64,000 nt of DNA from Magnolia sinica (GCF_029962835.1 NC_080590.1:64850001-64914000); one strand, 5' to 3'; numbered from the stretch's first letter, positions 45,167 to 57,695 are shown. Made by a program: numbers and translations. Notes: a model not told the origin generated them from the letters alone.

Positions 45167-48100
45167 TGTAACGCCCTAAAAATCGAGGGTCGAGTAAAGG
45201 CTCAACTCCCGAGATCCGATGCATCACTTATGCAACATAGATAATGACGTTTAAATGTTGTCCATGTTAGTGCATTAAACATGAGTGAGATTAACCTAAA
45301 ATAACATATCATACTCCAGGTGCAATTGAGTTAAGCAAGCGGAAGACTTAAGTACTTAAATTATAACATAAAAGTGTTTCACCATATGGAGTATAAATCT
45401 GTTCCATGCTGAATATATAGATGTGTTGTTCCAAAATTTACAAAATATCAAAATGCAACTGTCCATCTAATCCATGTAACCCTGTAATCCCGTCGAATCA
45501 GAACAAGGTCTACAGAGACCCGCTTGATAGCTGAATGTAGGAGAACTCCTCCTCTTCGTCGAAGAAGCCTTCCTCCATCACGAAAGCCTCAGCATAAGCT
45601 ACATCTAAATCAGAGTTTGGTTAGTGTTTTAAAACATCGTCCCAGAGTGAGAGTAAGTGATCAACTCAGTGGTACTATAAGGCAAAGGTTAACATGTTAT
45701 CAATTCATTCAAGCAGTAATGATAAAGCAGTACAACAATCATGTCCTAAATACTCTTGTTAATGCAGGAATGGTATGCTGTAATGATGCAAGCCCTCGCC
45801 TGCACTCCTTCAGCGACTTCATCTTACGGTCGTGCATGACAAACTCCCGAAACATGCGCTTCCTCGCCAAAGCACATGCAATGCAGTGATGATCGTGTTA
45901 GCCAGGTAATTTATTAGGCTTATTTGTACAGCAAATTCGGGAAGCTATGGTACCCCCTTTATATCACTTACCCAAACAATGATCCATCTAGGGTCACCAG
46001 TCCTAGTTAATCACATACGATAGGCAAGTTGTAGGGCATCACCCTTGATGAAAAGTAGTGGATAGGTAAGTTCACGAGTTCACACTCGAGGTCACTATGG
46101 AGAGGCTCATCACCTTAGCGTAGGCCTAGTTTATACTCGAGGTCACTATGGGAAGACTCGTCACCTCATCGTAGGCTGACAGCTCGAATATAGTGTTCCA
46201 TACCATCATATTCAGCTCACGAGTTTGGGTTGCTCATTGGTCACTACGGGGAGGCTCGTCACCCCAGCGTAGGCCGACAGCTCGACTACGGTGTCCGATA
46301 CTACCATGCCCGGCTCATGAGTCTTGGCGGATCTTATTACCATGGTTGAAACAGGCTTTACATTGGTAAGCGGTACCTTAAATTCAAACAGTAGCGTCCA
46401 TACATGGTAAACACATAATAGGCCAATCGGGTTATTTGACAAGTTCGATTGGTACGAGCGCACGTTAAATTAGTCGACATAAAGCGTGTAAGCACTCCAC
46501 GTGGCCTAACCACTGTCGACAATTAGCGTACGGCTCGGATTCATCGAACATATCTAATGTGGCGAAATAAGTTCGGCCACTCAATCAGGAGCCATTACTG
46601 ATTGCCTGGACTAGGTGGTAGTCCCAAACATACTCAAACGCAGCATGTGGATACATGTGATATTCATAACAGCATTTAACAGACAATTTAAATGTAAATC
46701 CCATTCGAGCACTTTATCGAACACATTGAACGTATTGTTACACATATGCATTTCAACCATAAATCACGTAGTTGCAATTTACATTACATGAAAGAAACTA
46801 TAAATGTGGACAACGTAGTTGAGAATCTTATCTTAATACCCTTGTTGGAAGCGATTTATCAAACAATTTCTCATTCAGACATTTTATCAAACACTTAGAC
46901 TACATAATACTATATACACAAACTAAATTAGTTATAACATATATTTTGGCAAATCCTTCCATAAAGAAGTTGTCATACACACAACACACATGTATTCTAG
47001 ATTAATAGTCATGGCAAGCATAAATCATAATTTCACCTTCATTCAAATATTTCAATAAACACAGGGAATGCATTTTATATTCACATAATTCACACGCATG
47101 TATAATTTATTGAATACATCGTAACTAAGATCATATGGCAGCAATTAAGTCAGACATAAACCATTACTGACATTGAAAGCCTTGAAAACCATAACCTAAA
47201 CATTTATAGTCTGCACCTTTCGTCGGTTTGCTTTTTACGAACTCGGTTTGTACACTACGCTTCTGCCTACAGCACAACGGCTACCTAAATCACGAAATAG
47301 GTTAGCTATTTCGTCGATTCCTCTACTTGGATTCCTAAAACAAGATTAGAGTTAGGATTTCTTACCCAAGTCGAAGCTAGGATAGTTGGTGTAGTGAAAC
47401 GGGAGAGGTGATTCAGCCCGTGGGGTGGTGGGAGTGAATCCCAGCAATGATCCACTGATCTCACTCTCTTCTCCTCACTCTTTTCTCCTCTTTTCTCTCT
47501 TCTCTCTCCTAGGGTTAGAGAATTCGTATGGAATGAGAGGAGGGTGTTTTAAGGGCATTATATAGGCCCAGAACTGATGCCAATGGCCCCATGGCCATGG
47601 TATACTTAGGTTATAGCCAAAGGGTGTCTGTTTCGGGCAAACAGGACTCATCTGGAGGCCCATTTCTCACACAAATCGTGGAGTAAATTCCCTGACAATG
47701 GATTTATGACAGGACTGTGTTTATGGTGTGATCTGACAAATAGATTGGTCGTGAAGGACCTGAATTCGATCAACAGTCGTTGATCCTCGATCAGGGTCAC
47801 AAGTATATAAATATGAGCAGCGAAATTTTCCTAACCCATGGGTGCATTTGGGTCAGAATCTGACGGTCTGAAGTTTCAACTTCGCCTGTAAGCGAATGGT
47901 CCAATTCACTTAAGTTTGAGTTCATTTTCTAAAGATATCCGCGTTTCTTACACACTTTGCTCAGGGCTCAAGTTGTGCATTTCTGGATACTATTTGAGTT
48001 CGATTCCCGCGACACTTGTCAAGCCTAGTATGGCGGTCATAACCTTATAGTTTCACTGTAATCGAACTTTCGACGCGTGGTTAAGGTCCGATATGGAGTT

Positions 48101-48345
48101 TCAATGTGCTCCCAAGAGCACCTGGGTTTTGAGATTGCCCTTAGGTCTTTAGGTAATGTTGAGTTAGAGATTCTAATGGTTTTGGGTCTTGCAATTCGTA
48201 TAGATAGTGGTTCAAGATAATTCATCGATTAATTTAGCTTATTACTTAACTAATTTTCGCCTAATTTCTAAAGGATTCAGTCATTAAGGATTTTTGCCTG
48301 AGGTGGTACTCGGGGTCTTTATACGAATTTTTTCGAGACGTTACA
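45167..48345 (-). repeat. 3' LTR of the Tekay element
   Basis: 3179 bp, TGTAACG...CGTTACA. It contains three imperfect repeats of GGTCACTATGGGGAGGCTCG-type text at about 46085-46325. Confidence 0.95.
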
Positions 48346-48360
48346 ATCTACCCCCTTAAA
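48346..48360 (-). other. Polypurine tract of the Tekay element
   Basis: The minus strand reads TTTAAGGGGGTAGAT directly before the TGTAACG of the 3' LTR. Confidence 0.85.
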
Positions 48361-48369
48361 GAAAAATTT

Positions 48370-49530
48370 CGTCCTCGAAATTAGTACCTTTTTATACTCC
48401 TCGAGAATCTGAGGGTAGTTCTTATGGACTTCAGCTTTCGTTTCCCAGGTCGCCTCTTCCTCAGTGTGGTGTTCCATAATACTTTCACAAGCGGGATAAC
48501 TTTGTTGCGTAGCACCTGTTCCTTCCTATCCAGAATACGTGTTGGCCACAGTACAAAGGTAACATCGTATTTCTTAGCATCGATACATGAAATACGTTGT
48601 GCACGCCTACGAGTGGTGTGGGCAAGGCGAGGCGGTATGCTACCACACCCACTCGGTCTAGAATCTGGAATGGGCCAATGAATCGCGACGTAAGCTTCCC
48701 TTTCTTCCTAAAATGAATAACTCCCTTCATTGGGGAAACCTTAAGAAACACGTGGTCCCCAACCTCGAATTCCAACTGCCGCTGTCGCATATCGACGTAA
48801 CTCTTCTGTCTGCTCTATGCTACAAGAAGTCGACACCTGATGATGTCAATCTTCTCAGAGGTCGCATGTACTAAATCTGGGCCAATCAGGCTCCTCTCGC
48901 CAACTTCTGCCCAGTAATGGGGTGCTTGACATGAGCGCCCATACAGTGCCTCGTAGAGAGCCATGCCAATGCTTGCTTGAAAGCTGTTGTTATAAGCGAA
49001 CTCTATATATGGAAGACAGTCATCTTAATTGTCTCTGAAATCGAGTACACATGCTCGCAACATATCCTCTAACACCTGATTTACCCGTTCCGTCTGCCCA
49101 TCAGTCTGTGGGTGGAACGCGGTACTGAACTTCAGTTTCGCTCCTATTGCTTCTTAGATTTGAGTCCAAAAGATAGACGTGAATCGCATGTCTCGATCTG
49201 ACACAATCTCCATAAGAACTCCATGCAGACGTACTATCTCCTTAATGTACAGCTTGACTAAATCATCTGCTGAGTTTGAGACTCTAATCGGGAGAAAATG
49301 AGCCGATTTTGTCAATCGGTCCACAATCACCCAAATGGAGTTGTGTCCCTTCCTCGTCTTCGGTAACCCTGAAATGAAATCCATAGATATGAAATCCCAT
49401 TTCCATTTAGCTATGGGCATGAGCTGAAGCAATTCAGGAGGTTGACAATGCTCGGCCTTGACCTGCTAGCACGTGAAACAACGGGATACAAAATCTGATA
49501 TGTGGGCCTTCATGTTATCCTATCAGTACG
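48370..49530 (-). pseudogene. Integrase and chromodomain relic of the Tekay element
   Basis: 49154-49432 encodes [20 protein letters not shown] and [15 protein letters not shown] then [20 protein letters not shown] (integrase core). 48485-48790 encodes the C-terminal module (DHVFLKVSPMKGVIHFRKKG, VFHVSMLRN). Further on, in a shifted frame at about 48400-48480, EHHTEEEATWETKAEVHKNY with PQILEEY is a chromodomain remnant. Chromodomains direct integration to particular chromatin in this clade. Confidence 0.87.
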
Positions 49531-49629
49531 AATGCTTCATATCTCGATACATCTTTGTACTACTAGGATGCATCACCATCTTTGAGTTGTGAGCGGCTTC
49601 GAGAACTTCCTTTCTCAAGTCATGAAGAT

Positions 49630-50448
49630 TCAGGACACATAAGCGGCCATGATAACGTAAGCCCCATCCGAACTAACTCTCCATTCGTATTCTTCATCGT
49701 CACTAGCTCGTTTCCTCATCTTCATCAACCATTCATCTTCTTTCTGAGCCACAATGATCTGGTCATCAATAAGTGGCTGTATACGAATATGTGCGACGCT
49801 CACGAATGGCTCTTCTACCGTAAGCTTCTGTTCGAAGTTTCGCACAAACTCTACCATGTTCCATTCTTCAATCATTAGCGGAGCCTCAAATTTTATTGTC
49901 TTCTTGCGGCTCAACGCATCTGCCACAAGGTTAGCCTTACCAGGATGGTAGGAGACCTCAAACTTGAAGTCTTTCAAGGTTTCCATCCATCGCCGCTGCC
50001 TCATATTCAGGTCCCTCTGCGTGAATATGTACTTGAGGCTCTTGTGGTCGCAAAAGAGCTCGAACTCCTCTCCGTAGAAGTAATGTCTCCAGATTTTTAA
50101 TGCGAAGATAACAACTGCCAATTCTAGGTCGTGCGTAGGGTAGTTTTCTTCGTGTTTCCTCAACTGTCGTGAGGCATAGGCGATCACTTTATCCTTCTGC
50201 ATAAGAACACAACCTAAACCAACACGAGACGCGTTGGTGTATATCGTATATCTGACCCCTTGCTCTAGTAATACTAGCACGGGTGTGGACGTCAACTTGT
50301 CCTTCAATTCCTGAAAGGTTACTTTTGCCTTCTCATTCCAGGCAAACTTAAGATGCTTTCGAGTAATCTGAGACAACAGTCTGACTATCTTGGAGAAGTC
50401 TTTAATGAATCGGCAATAGTAGCCAGCAAGTCTCAGAAAAATCCTCAC
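49630..50448 (-). pseudogene. RNase H and connection region of the Tekay element
   Basis: The longest open frame of the element (272 codons). It starts [20 protein letters not shown] (end of reverse transcriptase), then [17 protein letters not shown] (the catalytic Asp is replaced by Asn in YTNAS), [40 protein letters not shown] and [15 protein letters not shown]. The tail to 49630 is the integrase linker. The D-to-N change would inactivate RNase H. Confidence 0.88.
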
Positions 50449-50589
50449 CTCTGTAACCGAACCAGGCTACTCCCAGTTCTGAACTGCGTTCACCTTGGCA
50501 AGGTCCACAACGATATCTTACTTGGACACAACATGTCCCAGGAATTTGACTTCTTCCTTCCAGAAGTCGCATTTCTTGTATTGAGCAAA

Positions 50590-51260
50590 TAACTGGTTCT
50601 TCCTAAGAGTATCGAAGACTGCTCATAGGTGCTCTTCGTGATCCTTTCGGCTCTTGGAGTATATCAAAATGTCATCTATAAATACGATGACGAACCGATA
50701 CAAGTACGGCCGAAACACTCGGTTCATGAGGTCCATGAACACTGTCGGTGCGTTCATAAGTCCGAACGACATCACGAGGAACTCGTAGTGCCCAAAACTG
50801 GTTTTAAATGCCGTCTTCTGCACGTCTTCATCCCTGACGCGCAACTGATGGTACCCGGACTGTAAGTCGATCTTCGAGAAATACTATACCCGTTTCAACT
50901 GGTCAAATAGATTATCTATCCTGGGCAAAGGATACTTGTTCTTGACTATCACTTGGTTCAACTTTCGATAATCAATACACAATCGTAGTGATTCATCCTT
51001 CTTCTTCACAAACAACATAGGTGCTCCTTAAGGAGATACACTCGGTCGTATGAAACCTGAATCCAACAAATCATCAATTTGTCTCCTCAATTCCTCCATT
51101 TCACATGGAGGCATGCGATACGTGGGTAAGGAAATGGGTGTCACACCAGGCACAAAGTCGATAGTAAAGTTGATCTCGCGCCGAGGAGGTAATCCAGGGA
51201 TCGCCTTAAACACTTCCCAGAAGTCCTGGACCACAGACATATTTTCAAGTGTCGGACCAT
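50590..51260 (-). pseudogene. Reverse transcriptase relic of the Tekay element
   Basis: Starts in the linker PPRREINFTIDFVPGVTPIS (51028-51375), then MEELRRQIDDLLDSGFIRPS. After a stop in the [17 protein letters not shown] region the frame 50623-50844 has [20 protein letters not shown] and [15 protein letters not shown] (F-I-D-D motif). At least two stops interrupt it. Confidence 0.88.
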
Positions 51261-51660
51261 TATGTCTTTCAATAGGGAAGCATAACAAAGAACCTGGAAG
51301 AGGCAACTGACCTGAACGGGAAAAGTGAAGGTCGTGTTTTCGGGCCCATGTGCTGTCACCAGTCGAGTTTCGCAATCGATCTCGGCCTTTATTTCAGTAA
51401 ACCAATCCATGCTGAGGATGACGTCGTAATGGTATATCGTGGTGACGATCAGGTCAACAGACACCACCTTGCTTCCTAAGTCTATCAAGCAACCCTTACA
51501 AAGCTTAGTGACATCTGTGAAGGTTCATGCTGCCGCAATAACTCTCACCCCAACTATAGGGGTAGTATTCAACCCTAAATGCTTGACCGTAGAATATGAT
51601 ATCATCGAAATAGTGGACCCGGTGTCCACCAACAGAAAAAATGGTATACCTTGGATGTGG
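51130..51660 (-). pseudogene. Protease relic of the Tekay element
   Basis: The minus strand near 51650-51590 reads PFFLLVDTGSTISMISYS, the D-T-G active site. The frame continues (51141-51488) as VDLIVTTIYHYDVILSMDWF, the conserved end of the domain, and EIDCETRLV. A TAG-type stop and frame change lie between the two parts. Confidence 0.85.
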
Positions 51661-51797
51661 GGCAGTGACTTCGAAGGCTAAAGGCACTGTAACTACTGAC
51701 TCAGATGCTTCAGCTGCAAGCGCATGCACACGCACTTGTTGAGGACAATTTAGTTGCGCTGCCATAGGTCGTTGAGGTGGCCTACTTCGAGGTACAT

Positions 51798-52790
51798 TCA
51801 GTCTGTAAGAAGGCTGTGCTGGCGGTGCTGATCGTAGAGGTGGAGCTGAAATGGCTTGTGGCAATTGACGATTGATCTTTTGAGGCAGCTAAAGCCATTA
51901 TCCCTCATCTTAGTAAAGCAATAAGTGTCCGTATGGCCCATTCTCTTACAGTAGGTACACCATAGATTAGATTGCCTCTGCTGGGTCGTTGGAGCCATAA
52001 GCCTGGGAGGCGAATCTGCACGTGGCCTCTTGCTGAGGAATGGTCGGTTCAGCAAGTCAGGTCGGGGCCTCGAGCCCATGGGCACACATGTATAGGATAG
52101 TCTGTCCCCATTTTGCTCAGCTCGCAGGGACATGTTCACTAGCTCAACATAATTGAGAATGCTAGTGCAACACATCTTTGTACGGATTTTATGCCGCAGG
52201 CCCTTAGAAAATCGCCGCATCTTCATCGGCTCATCTGTTAGTATCAAAGGAGTATATCTGACTAGCTCCGTGAAGCAGTTCTTATACTCTGCCACAGTCA
52301 TCCCTCTCTGTCGGAGGCGAAGAAACTCACCCTCCTTTTTATTGCGGTATGTGAGGGGAAAGTACTTTCCATGGAAGTAAGTCTCAAACGTATCCCATGT
52401 CCACACGTGTCCTGTGAGAACTGTTCATAGGATGTTGTCCCACCATAGACGGGCCTCCTTCTCGAACATGTATGTAACCAACTCTACCTGCTCTGCCTCA
52501 TTACAGTGCAGTGGCTTCAGCATCTTAGAGATGCAGTCGAGCCAGTATTCGGCCTCCTTGGGCCTATGAGTGCTTGTGAAGGTGAGAGGTCGGAAGCGCT
52601 GAAAGCGCTCAAATAAACTGGTGGCATTTATATTTCCAGCAGGCTGCACAGGTAGTGCAGGCGGGACCGCATTTATGTTTTGGGCAAGGGCCCCCGCAAT
52701 TGTGGTCCAAATTTGCTGTTGCTGCTGCATTAGGAGCATCATCTGTTCCAATCTATCAGGAGGAGGAGTCGCCTGAGGTATGTGTGGCAT
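51798..52790 (-). pseudogene. gag relic of the Tekay element
   Basis: 52425-52790 gives LMQQQQQIWTTIAGAL and ERFQRFRPLTFTSTHRPKEA then EAEYWLDCISKMLKPL. After a stop, 51798-52406 continues with WDTFETYFHGKYFPLTYRNK and LRQRGMTVAEYKNCFTEL. The zinc knuckle is CTYCKRMGHTDTYC (C-x2-C-x4-H-x4-C, near 51925-51965). This is the retrotransposon gag domain plus nucleic-acid-binding knuckle. It is nearly intact but for one stop and an end frameshift. Confidence 0.9.
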
Positions 52791-52917
52791 CGAGGTAGAC
52801 GCACGGTTCTATTTTGGAACTGGTGGTGCACTAGGTGTTAGCCCATTTGTGGGGCTAGTGGGCGGCTGAGAATCCGGCATGGTGTCACTATCAGGGCCCA
52901 AACTGGGGTCCGTTTGG

Positions 52918-53556
52918 CTATCGCTTAAGGGAGGTGCCCCACATAGGATACACATTATATGTGAATATGTGGTGGAGCAGGAGGAAATTATTTGTCAATT
53001 TGGTCGATGGGAGGCAATTGCCTCGCTTCCAGTGAACCAGTCGGCCACCAAAAAACCTCGTGCGGTGATCTCTTTCTCGCATACTCTTGAGATGAGATTC
53101 ATTAGCATGCACTTCACCACATACAATTCCCATAATTCGGGCCATCACATCTACATTGACTATTACTTCCCGCCTTCCTACAAGAATAGTGAACTGTAGA
53201 GGCTCCAGTAGTGGATCCCGTATGTGGGCATAGAAGGATCTGACAATGCTCTTGCATGCATGAGACTTGCCTTCAAATATGGGACCCCACCCGGAGTCCA
53301 ACAAGAGGTCCATTACCGAATATAGCCCAAATAGCCTTTCGTCCACATGTGCTTCAAACATAACTTTACGGTCATGAAACTTACCGTATCCGATAACTGC
53401 CGATAGAACTCTTTCAAGTAGAATCTGGAGGTCGAGATCCCTTTTCGTCATTTGCTCTCGTGCAGTGCTTGTACTTGCTTTTGCGCCCACTTTCTTACTC
53501 GGACGGATTGGGCGGCTAGGTCCGACTTCATTTGTGGACGCCCTTCTCTTTCTCAT
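52918..53556 (-). CDS. Extra ORF upstream of gag, plant-transposon-associated domain
   Basis: An uninterrupted 212-codon frame from an ATG at 53556 (MRKRRASTNEVGPSRPIRPS). A basic, Ser/Pro-rich start leads into a globular part with VDERLFGLYSVMDLLLDSGW, then ACKSIVRSFYAHI and VNVDVMARIMGI. The WxPLF...VRxFYAN...V.G..V.V......I.GI pattern is that of the domain often called putative plant transposon protein, found in many retroelement-linked ORFs; its function is unknown. It lies between the leader and gag on the element's coding strand. Among the element's frames it is one of the few without a stop. The last third diverges from the pattern. Confidence 0.65.
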   Translation of the reverse strand: MRKRRASTNEVGPSRPIRPSKKVGAKASTSTAREQMTKRDLDLQILLERVLSAVIGYGKFHDRKVMFEAHVDERLFGLYSVMDLLLDSGWGPIFEGKSHACKSIVRSFYAHIRDPLLEPLQFTILVGRREVIVNVDVMARIMGIVCGEVHANESHLKSMRERDHRTRFFGGRLVHWKRGNCLPSTKLTNNFLLLHHIFTYNVYPMWGTSLKR

Positions 53557-53929
53557 GAGAGAAAGGAGTGTGGAGAGCGTGAATACGGTGGCCACTATTC
53601 AAAGAGGGCCATAGGGTTGGAAAAGCTTGCAAGGTGAGATAGGTTGGTGGGTTTTGGGTTTTATGAGACACAAAGAGGGATTTGTGTGCTCAAATGAGAA
53701 GAAATAGGGAGGTAGAAAGTGGTAGGAGATGGGTTTTGAGGAAAATGATGGTGGGTTTATGTGTATTGAAGAAGAAGAAGAGATGGAGTATGGAATGAAG
53801 ATTTGAGAAGAAAAATCATATTTTGAAGGGGTTGGAAGGGTTTAGAAGTTAGGTGAGGAGTGAAATGAAGTAAAAAGGGAAGAAATAGAGTGGTCCCACA
53901 TGTGGGGGAGGCCCACATGAGTGTGTGAG

Positions 53930-54060
53930 GGGCGGAGTGCCGCCGGACCCACGGGCCCACCATGGCCCGCTGGAGTGGACCGGGGTGCGCCCCCCTCCCG
54001 GGGTGCAAGAAATGCGCAGGGTCCCCTGGGTCCCACTGTATTTTGCGGTTCGGCCCCCTC
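53930..54060. other. GC-rich island in the Tekay leader
   Basis: About 130 bases are strongly GC-rich (GCCGCCGGACCCACGGGCCC, CGCCCCCCTCCCGGGG) within an AT-rich window. The stretch sits between PBS and the extra ORF. Overlapping ORFs through it look like composition artefacts. Confidence 0.6.
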
Positions 54061-54355
54061 TTCTGTTTGAGGTGGTTTCGGGTCCCATCTCTCACATATT
54101 TGCGCTTTTCGAGTCATTTGAGTATGGGATTCGCCAACTCATTGTCTAAACCCGTTAATTGACGGTCTTAAAAGGAGTTGGGACCATTTCACATGATCCC
54201 AGACATATACGAGTCACATTTCAATGGTCAGTTTCACCCGTCGGTGAAACTTAGGATCTTATGATCATTTCGACGTTTTAATGCCCCCACCTAAGTCAAA
54301 ATGCGTCAATGAGCATCATGTTACCATAACCCAGGTCCATTTTAATCCAAATCAT

Positions 54356-54367
54356 GCTCTGATACCA
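54356..54367 (-). other. Primer-binding site, initiator-Met tRNA type
   Basis: The minus strand reads TGGTATCAGAGC three bases inside the 5' LTR. Confidence 0.9.
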
Positions 54368-54370
54368 ACT

Positions 54371-57300
54371 TATAATGCCCCGAAAATCAAGGGTCGAGCA
54401 AAGGCTCAACTCCTGAGATCCGGTGCATCACTTATGCAACATAGATAATGATGTTTAAATGTTGTCGATGTTATTGTATTAAACATGAGTGGGATTAACC
54501 TAAAATAACATATTATACTCCAGGTGCAATTGAGTTAAGCAAGCGGAAGACTTAAGTCTTAAATTATAACATAAAAGTGTTTCACCATTCGGAGTATGAA
54601 TCTATTCTAGGCTGAATATATACATGTGTTGTTCCAAAATTTACAAAATATCAAAATGCAACTGTCCATTTAATTCATGTAACCCTGTAATCCCGTCGAA
54701 TCAGAACAACGTTGACAGAGACCCACCTGGTAGCTGAATGTAGGGGAACTCCTCCTCGTCGTCGAAGAAGTCCGGCTCCATCACGAAAGCCTTGGCATAA
54801 CCTGCATCTAAATAGAATCTGGTTGGTGTTTTAAAACACCGTCCCAGAGTGAGAGTGAGTGATCAACTCAGTGGTACTATAAGGTAAAGGTTAACATGTT
54901 ATTAATTCAGTTAAGTAGTAATGATAAAGCAGTACCACAATCATGTCCTAAATACTCTTGTTAATGCAGGAATGGTATGTTATAATGATGTATACCCTCG
55001 TCTGCACTCCCACAGCGACTTCGTCTCACGGTCGCGCATGACAAACTCCCTAAACGTGCACTTCCTCGCCAAAGCACATGCAATGCGGTGCATGATCATG
55101 TTAGCTAGGTAATTTATTAGGCTTATTCATACAGCAGATTCAGGAAGCTATGATACCTCCCTTTATATCACTTACCCAAACAATGATCCATCTAGGGTCG
55201 TCAGTCCTAGTTAATCATATACGATAGGCAAGTTGTAGGGCATCACCCCTGATGAAAAGTAGTGGATAGGTAAGTTCATGAGTTCACACTCGAGGTCACT
55301 ATGGAGAGGCTCGTCACCTTAGCGTAGGCCTAGTTTATACTCGAGGTCACTACGGGAAGGCTCGTCACCTCATCATAGGCTGACAGCTCGAATACAGTGT
55401 CCTATACCACCATATTTAGCTCATGAGTTTGGGTTGCTCACTGGTCACTACGAGGAGGCTCGTCACCCTAGCGTAGGCTGACAGCTCGACCACGGTGTCC
55501 CATACCACCATGCTCGGCTCAGGAGTCTTGTCGAATCTTGGTACCATGGTTGAAATGGGCTTTACATTGGTAAGTAGTACCTTAGATTCAAACAGTAGCG
55601 TCCATACATGGTAAACACACAATAGGCCAATCGGGTTATTTGACAAGTTCGATTGGTATGAGCGCACGTTGAATTAGTCGACATGAAGCGCGTAAGCACT
55701 CCACATGACCTAACCATTGTCGACAATCAGCGTATGGCTCGAATTCATTGAACATATCTAATGTGGCGAAACAAGTTCGGCCACTCAATCAGGAGCCATT
55801 ACCGATTGCCTGGACAGGTGGTAGTCCCAAACATACTCAAACGCAGCATGTGGATATATGTGATATTCATAACAACATTTAACAGACAATTTAAATGTAA
55901 ATCCCATTCGAGCACTTTATCGAACACATTGAACGTATTGTTACACATATCCATTTCAACCATAAATCACGTAGTTGCAATTTACATTACATGAAAGAAA
56001 CTATAACTATGGACAAGGTAGTTGAGAATCTTATCTCAACACCCTTGTTGGAAGCGATTTATCAAACAATTTCTCATTCAGACATTTTATCAAATACTTA
56101 GACTACATAATACTATATACACAAACTAAATTAGTTATAACATATATGTTGGCAAATCTTTTCACAAAGGAGTTGTCATACACACAACACACATGTATTT
56201 TAGATTAATAGTCATGGCAAACATAAATCATAATTTCACCTTCATTCAAACATTTCAACAAACATAGGGAATGCATTTTATATTCACATAATTCACACGC
56301 ATGTATAATTTATTGAATACCTCGTAACTAACATCATATGACAGCAATCAAGTCAGACATAAACCATTACTGACCTTGAAAGCCTTGAAAACCATAACCT
56401 AAATATTTATAGTTCGCACCTTTCGTCGGTTTGCTCGTTACGAACTCGGTTCGTACACTATTCTTCCGCCTACAGCACAACAGCTACCTAAATCACGAAA
56501 TAGGTTAGCTATTTCGTCGATTCCTCTACTTGGATTCCTAAAACAAGATTAGGGTTAGGATTTCTTACCTAAGTTGAAGCTAGGATTGTTGGTTTAGCGA
56601 AATGGGAGAGGTGATTCAGCCCATGGGGTGGTGGGAGTGAATCCCAGCAACGATCCACTGATCTCACTCTCTTTTCCTCACTCTTTTCTCCTCTTTTCTC
56701 TCTTCTCTCTCCTAGGGTTAGAGAATTCGTATGGAATGAGAGATGGGTGTTTTAAGGGCATTATATGGGCCTAGAACTGATGTCAATGGCCCCATGGCCA
56801 TGGTATACTTAGGTTATAGCTAAAGGGTGTCTGTTTCGGGTAAACAAGACTAATCTAGAGGCCCATTTCTCACCCAAGTCATGGAGTAAATTCCTTGACA
56901 ATGGATCTATGACAGGACTGTTTATAGTGTGATCTAACAAATAGATCAGTCGTGAAGGACCCGAATCAGATCAACGGTCGTCGATCCTCGATCATGGCCA
57001 CGAGTATACAGATATGAGCAGCGAAATTTCCCTAACCCATGGGTGCATTTGGGTCAGAATCTGATGGTCCGAAGTCTTCAACTTCGCCTGTAAGCGAATG
57101 GCCCGATTCACTTAAGTTTAAGTTCATTTTCTAAAGATATTCGTGTTTCTCACACACTTTGCTCAGGGCTCAAGTTGTGCATTTCTGGATACTATTTGGG
57201 TTCGATTCTCATGATGCTTGTCAAGCCCAGTATGAAGGTCATAACCTTATAGTTTTGCGGTAATCGGACTTTTGACGTGCGGTTCAGGTCCGATACGGAG

Positions 57301-57544
57301 TTTCAATGTGCTCCCGAGAGCGACTGGGTTTTGAGATTGCCCCTAGGTCTTTAGTAATGTTGAGTTAGCATTCTAATAGTTTTGGGTTTTGCAGTTCATA
57401 TAGATAGTGGTGCAAGATAATTCACCGATTAATTTAGCTTAGTACTTAACTAATTTTCGTCTAATTTCTAAAGGATTCGGTCATTAAGGATTTCTGCCTG
57501 AGGTGGTACTCGAGTCTTTGTATGAATTTTTTCGAGATGTTACA
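54371..57544 (-). repeat. 5' LTR of the Tekay element
   Basis: 3174 bp and collinear with the 3' LTR. It starts TATAATG where TGTAACG is expected. The GGTCACTA repeats lie at about 55285-55525. Confidence 0.95.
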
Positions 57545-57549
57545 CCTGA

Positions 57550-57672
57550 CTTAGGCATCGGAGGGTCCCCCGGCTTAGCCAGGGTCTTCTTTGCTAACCC
57601 TTTGTGTAGGGCCAAGGTTCCTTGGAGGTTCGCCGCGCCGAGTGGAAGGTGGTCCAGATTTTGTCATCAACA
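57550..57672 (+). repeat. 5' LTR of the Tat element, right part
   Basis: Follows the CCTGA duplication (57545-57549), runs through GGAGGGTCCCCCGGCTTAGCC and ends near TCATCAACA, just before the leader motif. Joined with 44401-45166 the LTR is about 889 bp. Confidence 0.75.
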
Positions 57673-57677
57673 TTTTT

Positions 57678-57695
57678 TGGCGTCGTCTGTGGGAA
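57678..57695 (+). other. Tat/Athila-type primer-binding motif
   Basis: TGGCGTCGTCTGTGGGAA is close to the TGGCGCCGT... motif that follows the 5' LTR in plant Tat and Athila elements. One C-to-T change is evident. Confidence 0.65.

Larger units (their letters stand above)
45167..57544 (-). mobile_element. Complete 12.4-kb Tekay-type chromovirus inserted in the Tat LTR
   Basis: LTRs at 45167-48345 and 54371-57544 have inverted termini TGTAACG...CGTTACA (one base changed at 54372). The 5-bp duplication CCTGA is perfect (45162-45166 and 57545-57549). On the minus strand: PBS for initiator-Met tRNA, a GC-rich leader, an extra ORF (52918-53556), gag with a CCHC knuckle, protease, reverse transcriptase, RNase H, integrase, chromodomain remnant, polypurine tract. 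The gene order, the chromodomain and the long LTRs place it with Tekay/Del chromoviruses. Stops and frameshifts are frequent. The two LTRs differ at several positions per 100 bp, mostly transitions. Confidence 0.95.

Noticed and set aside
53757..54162. Overlapping ORFs on both strands in a GC-rich patch
   Set aside because: Explained by base composition of the Tekay leader. No domain.
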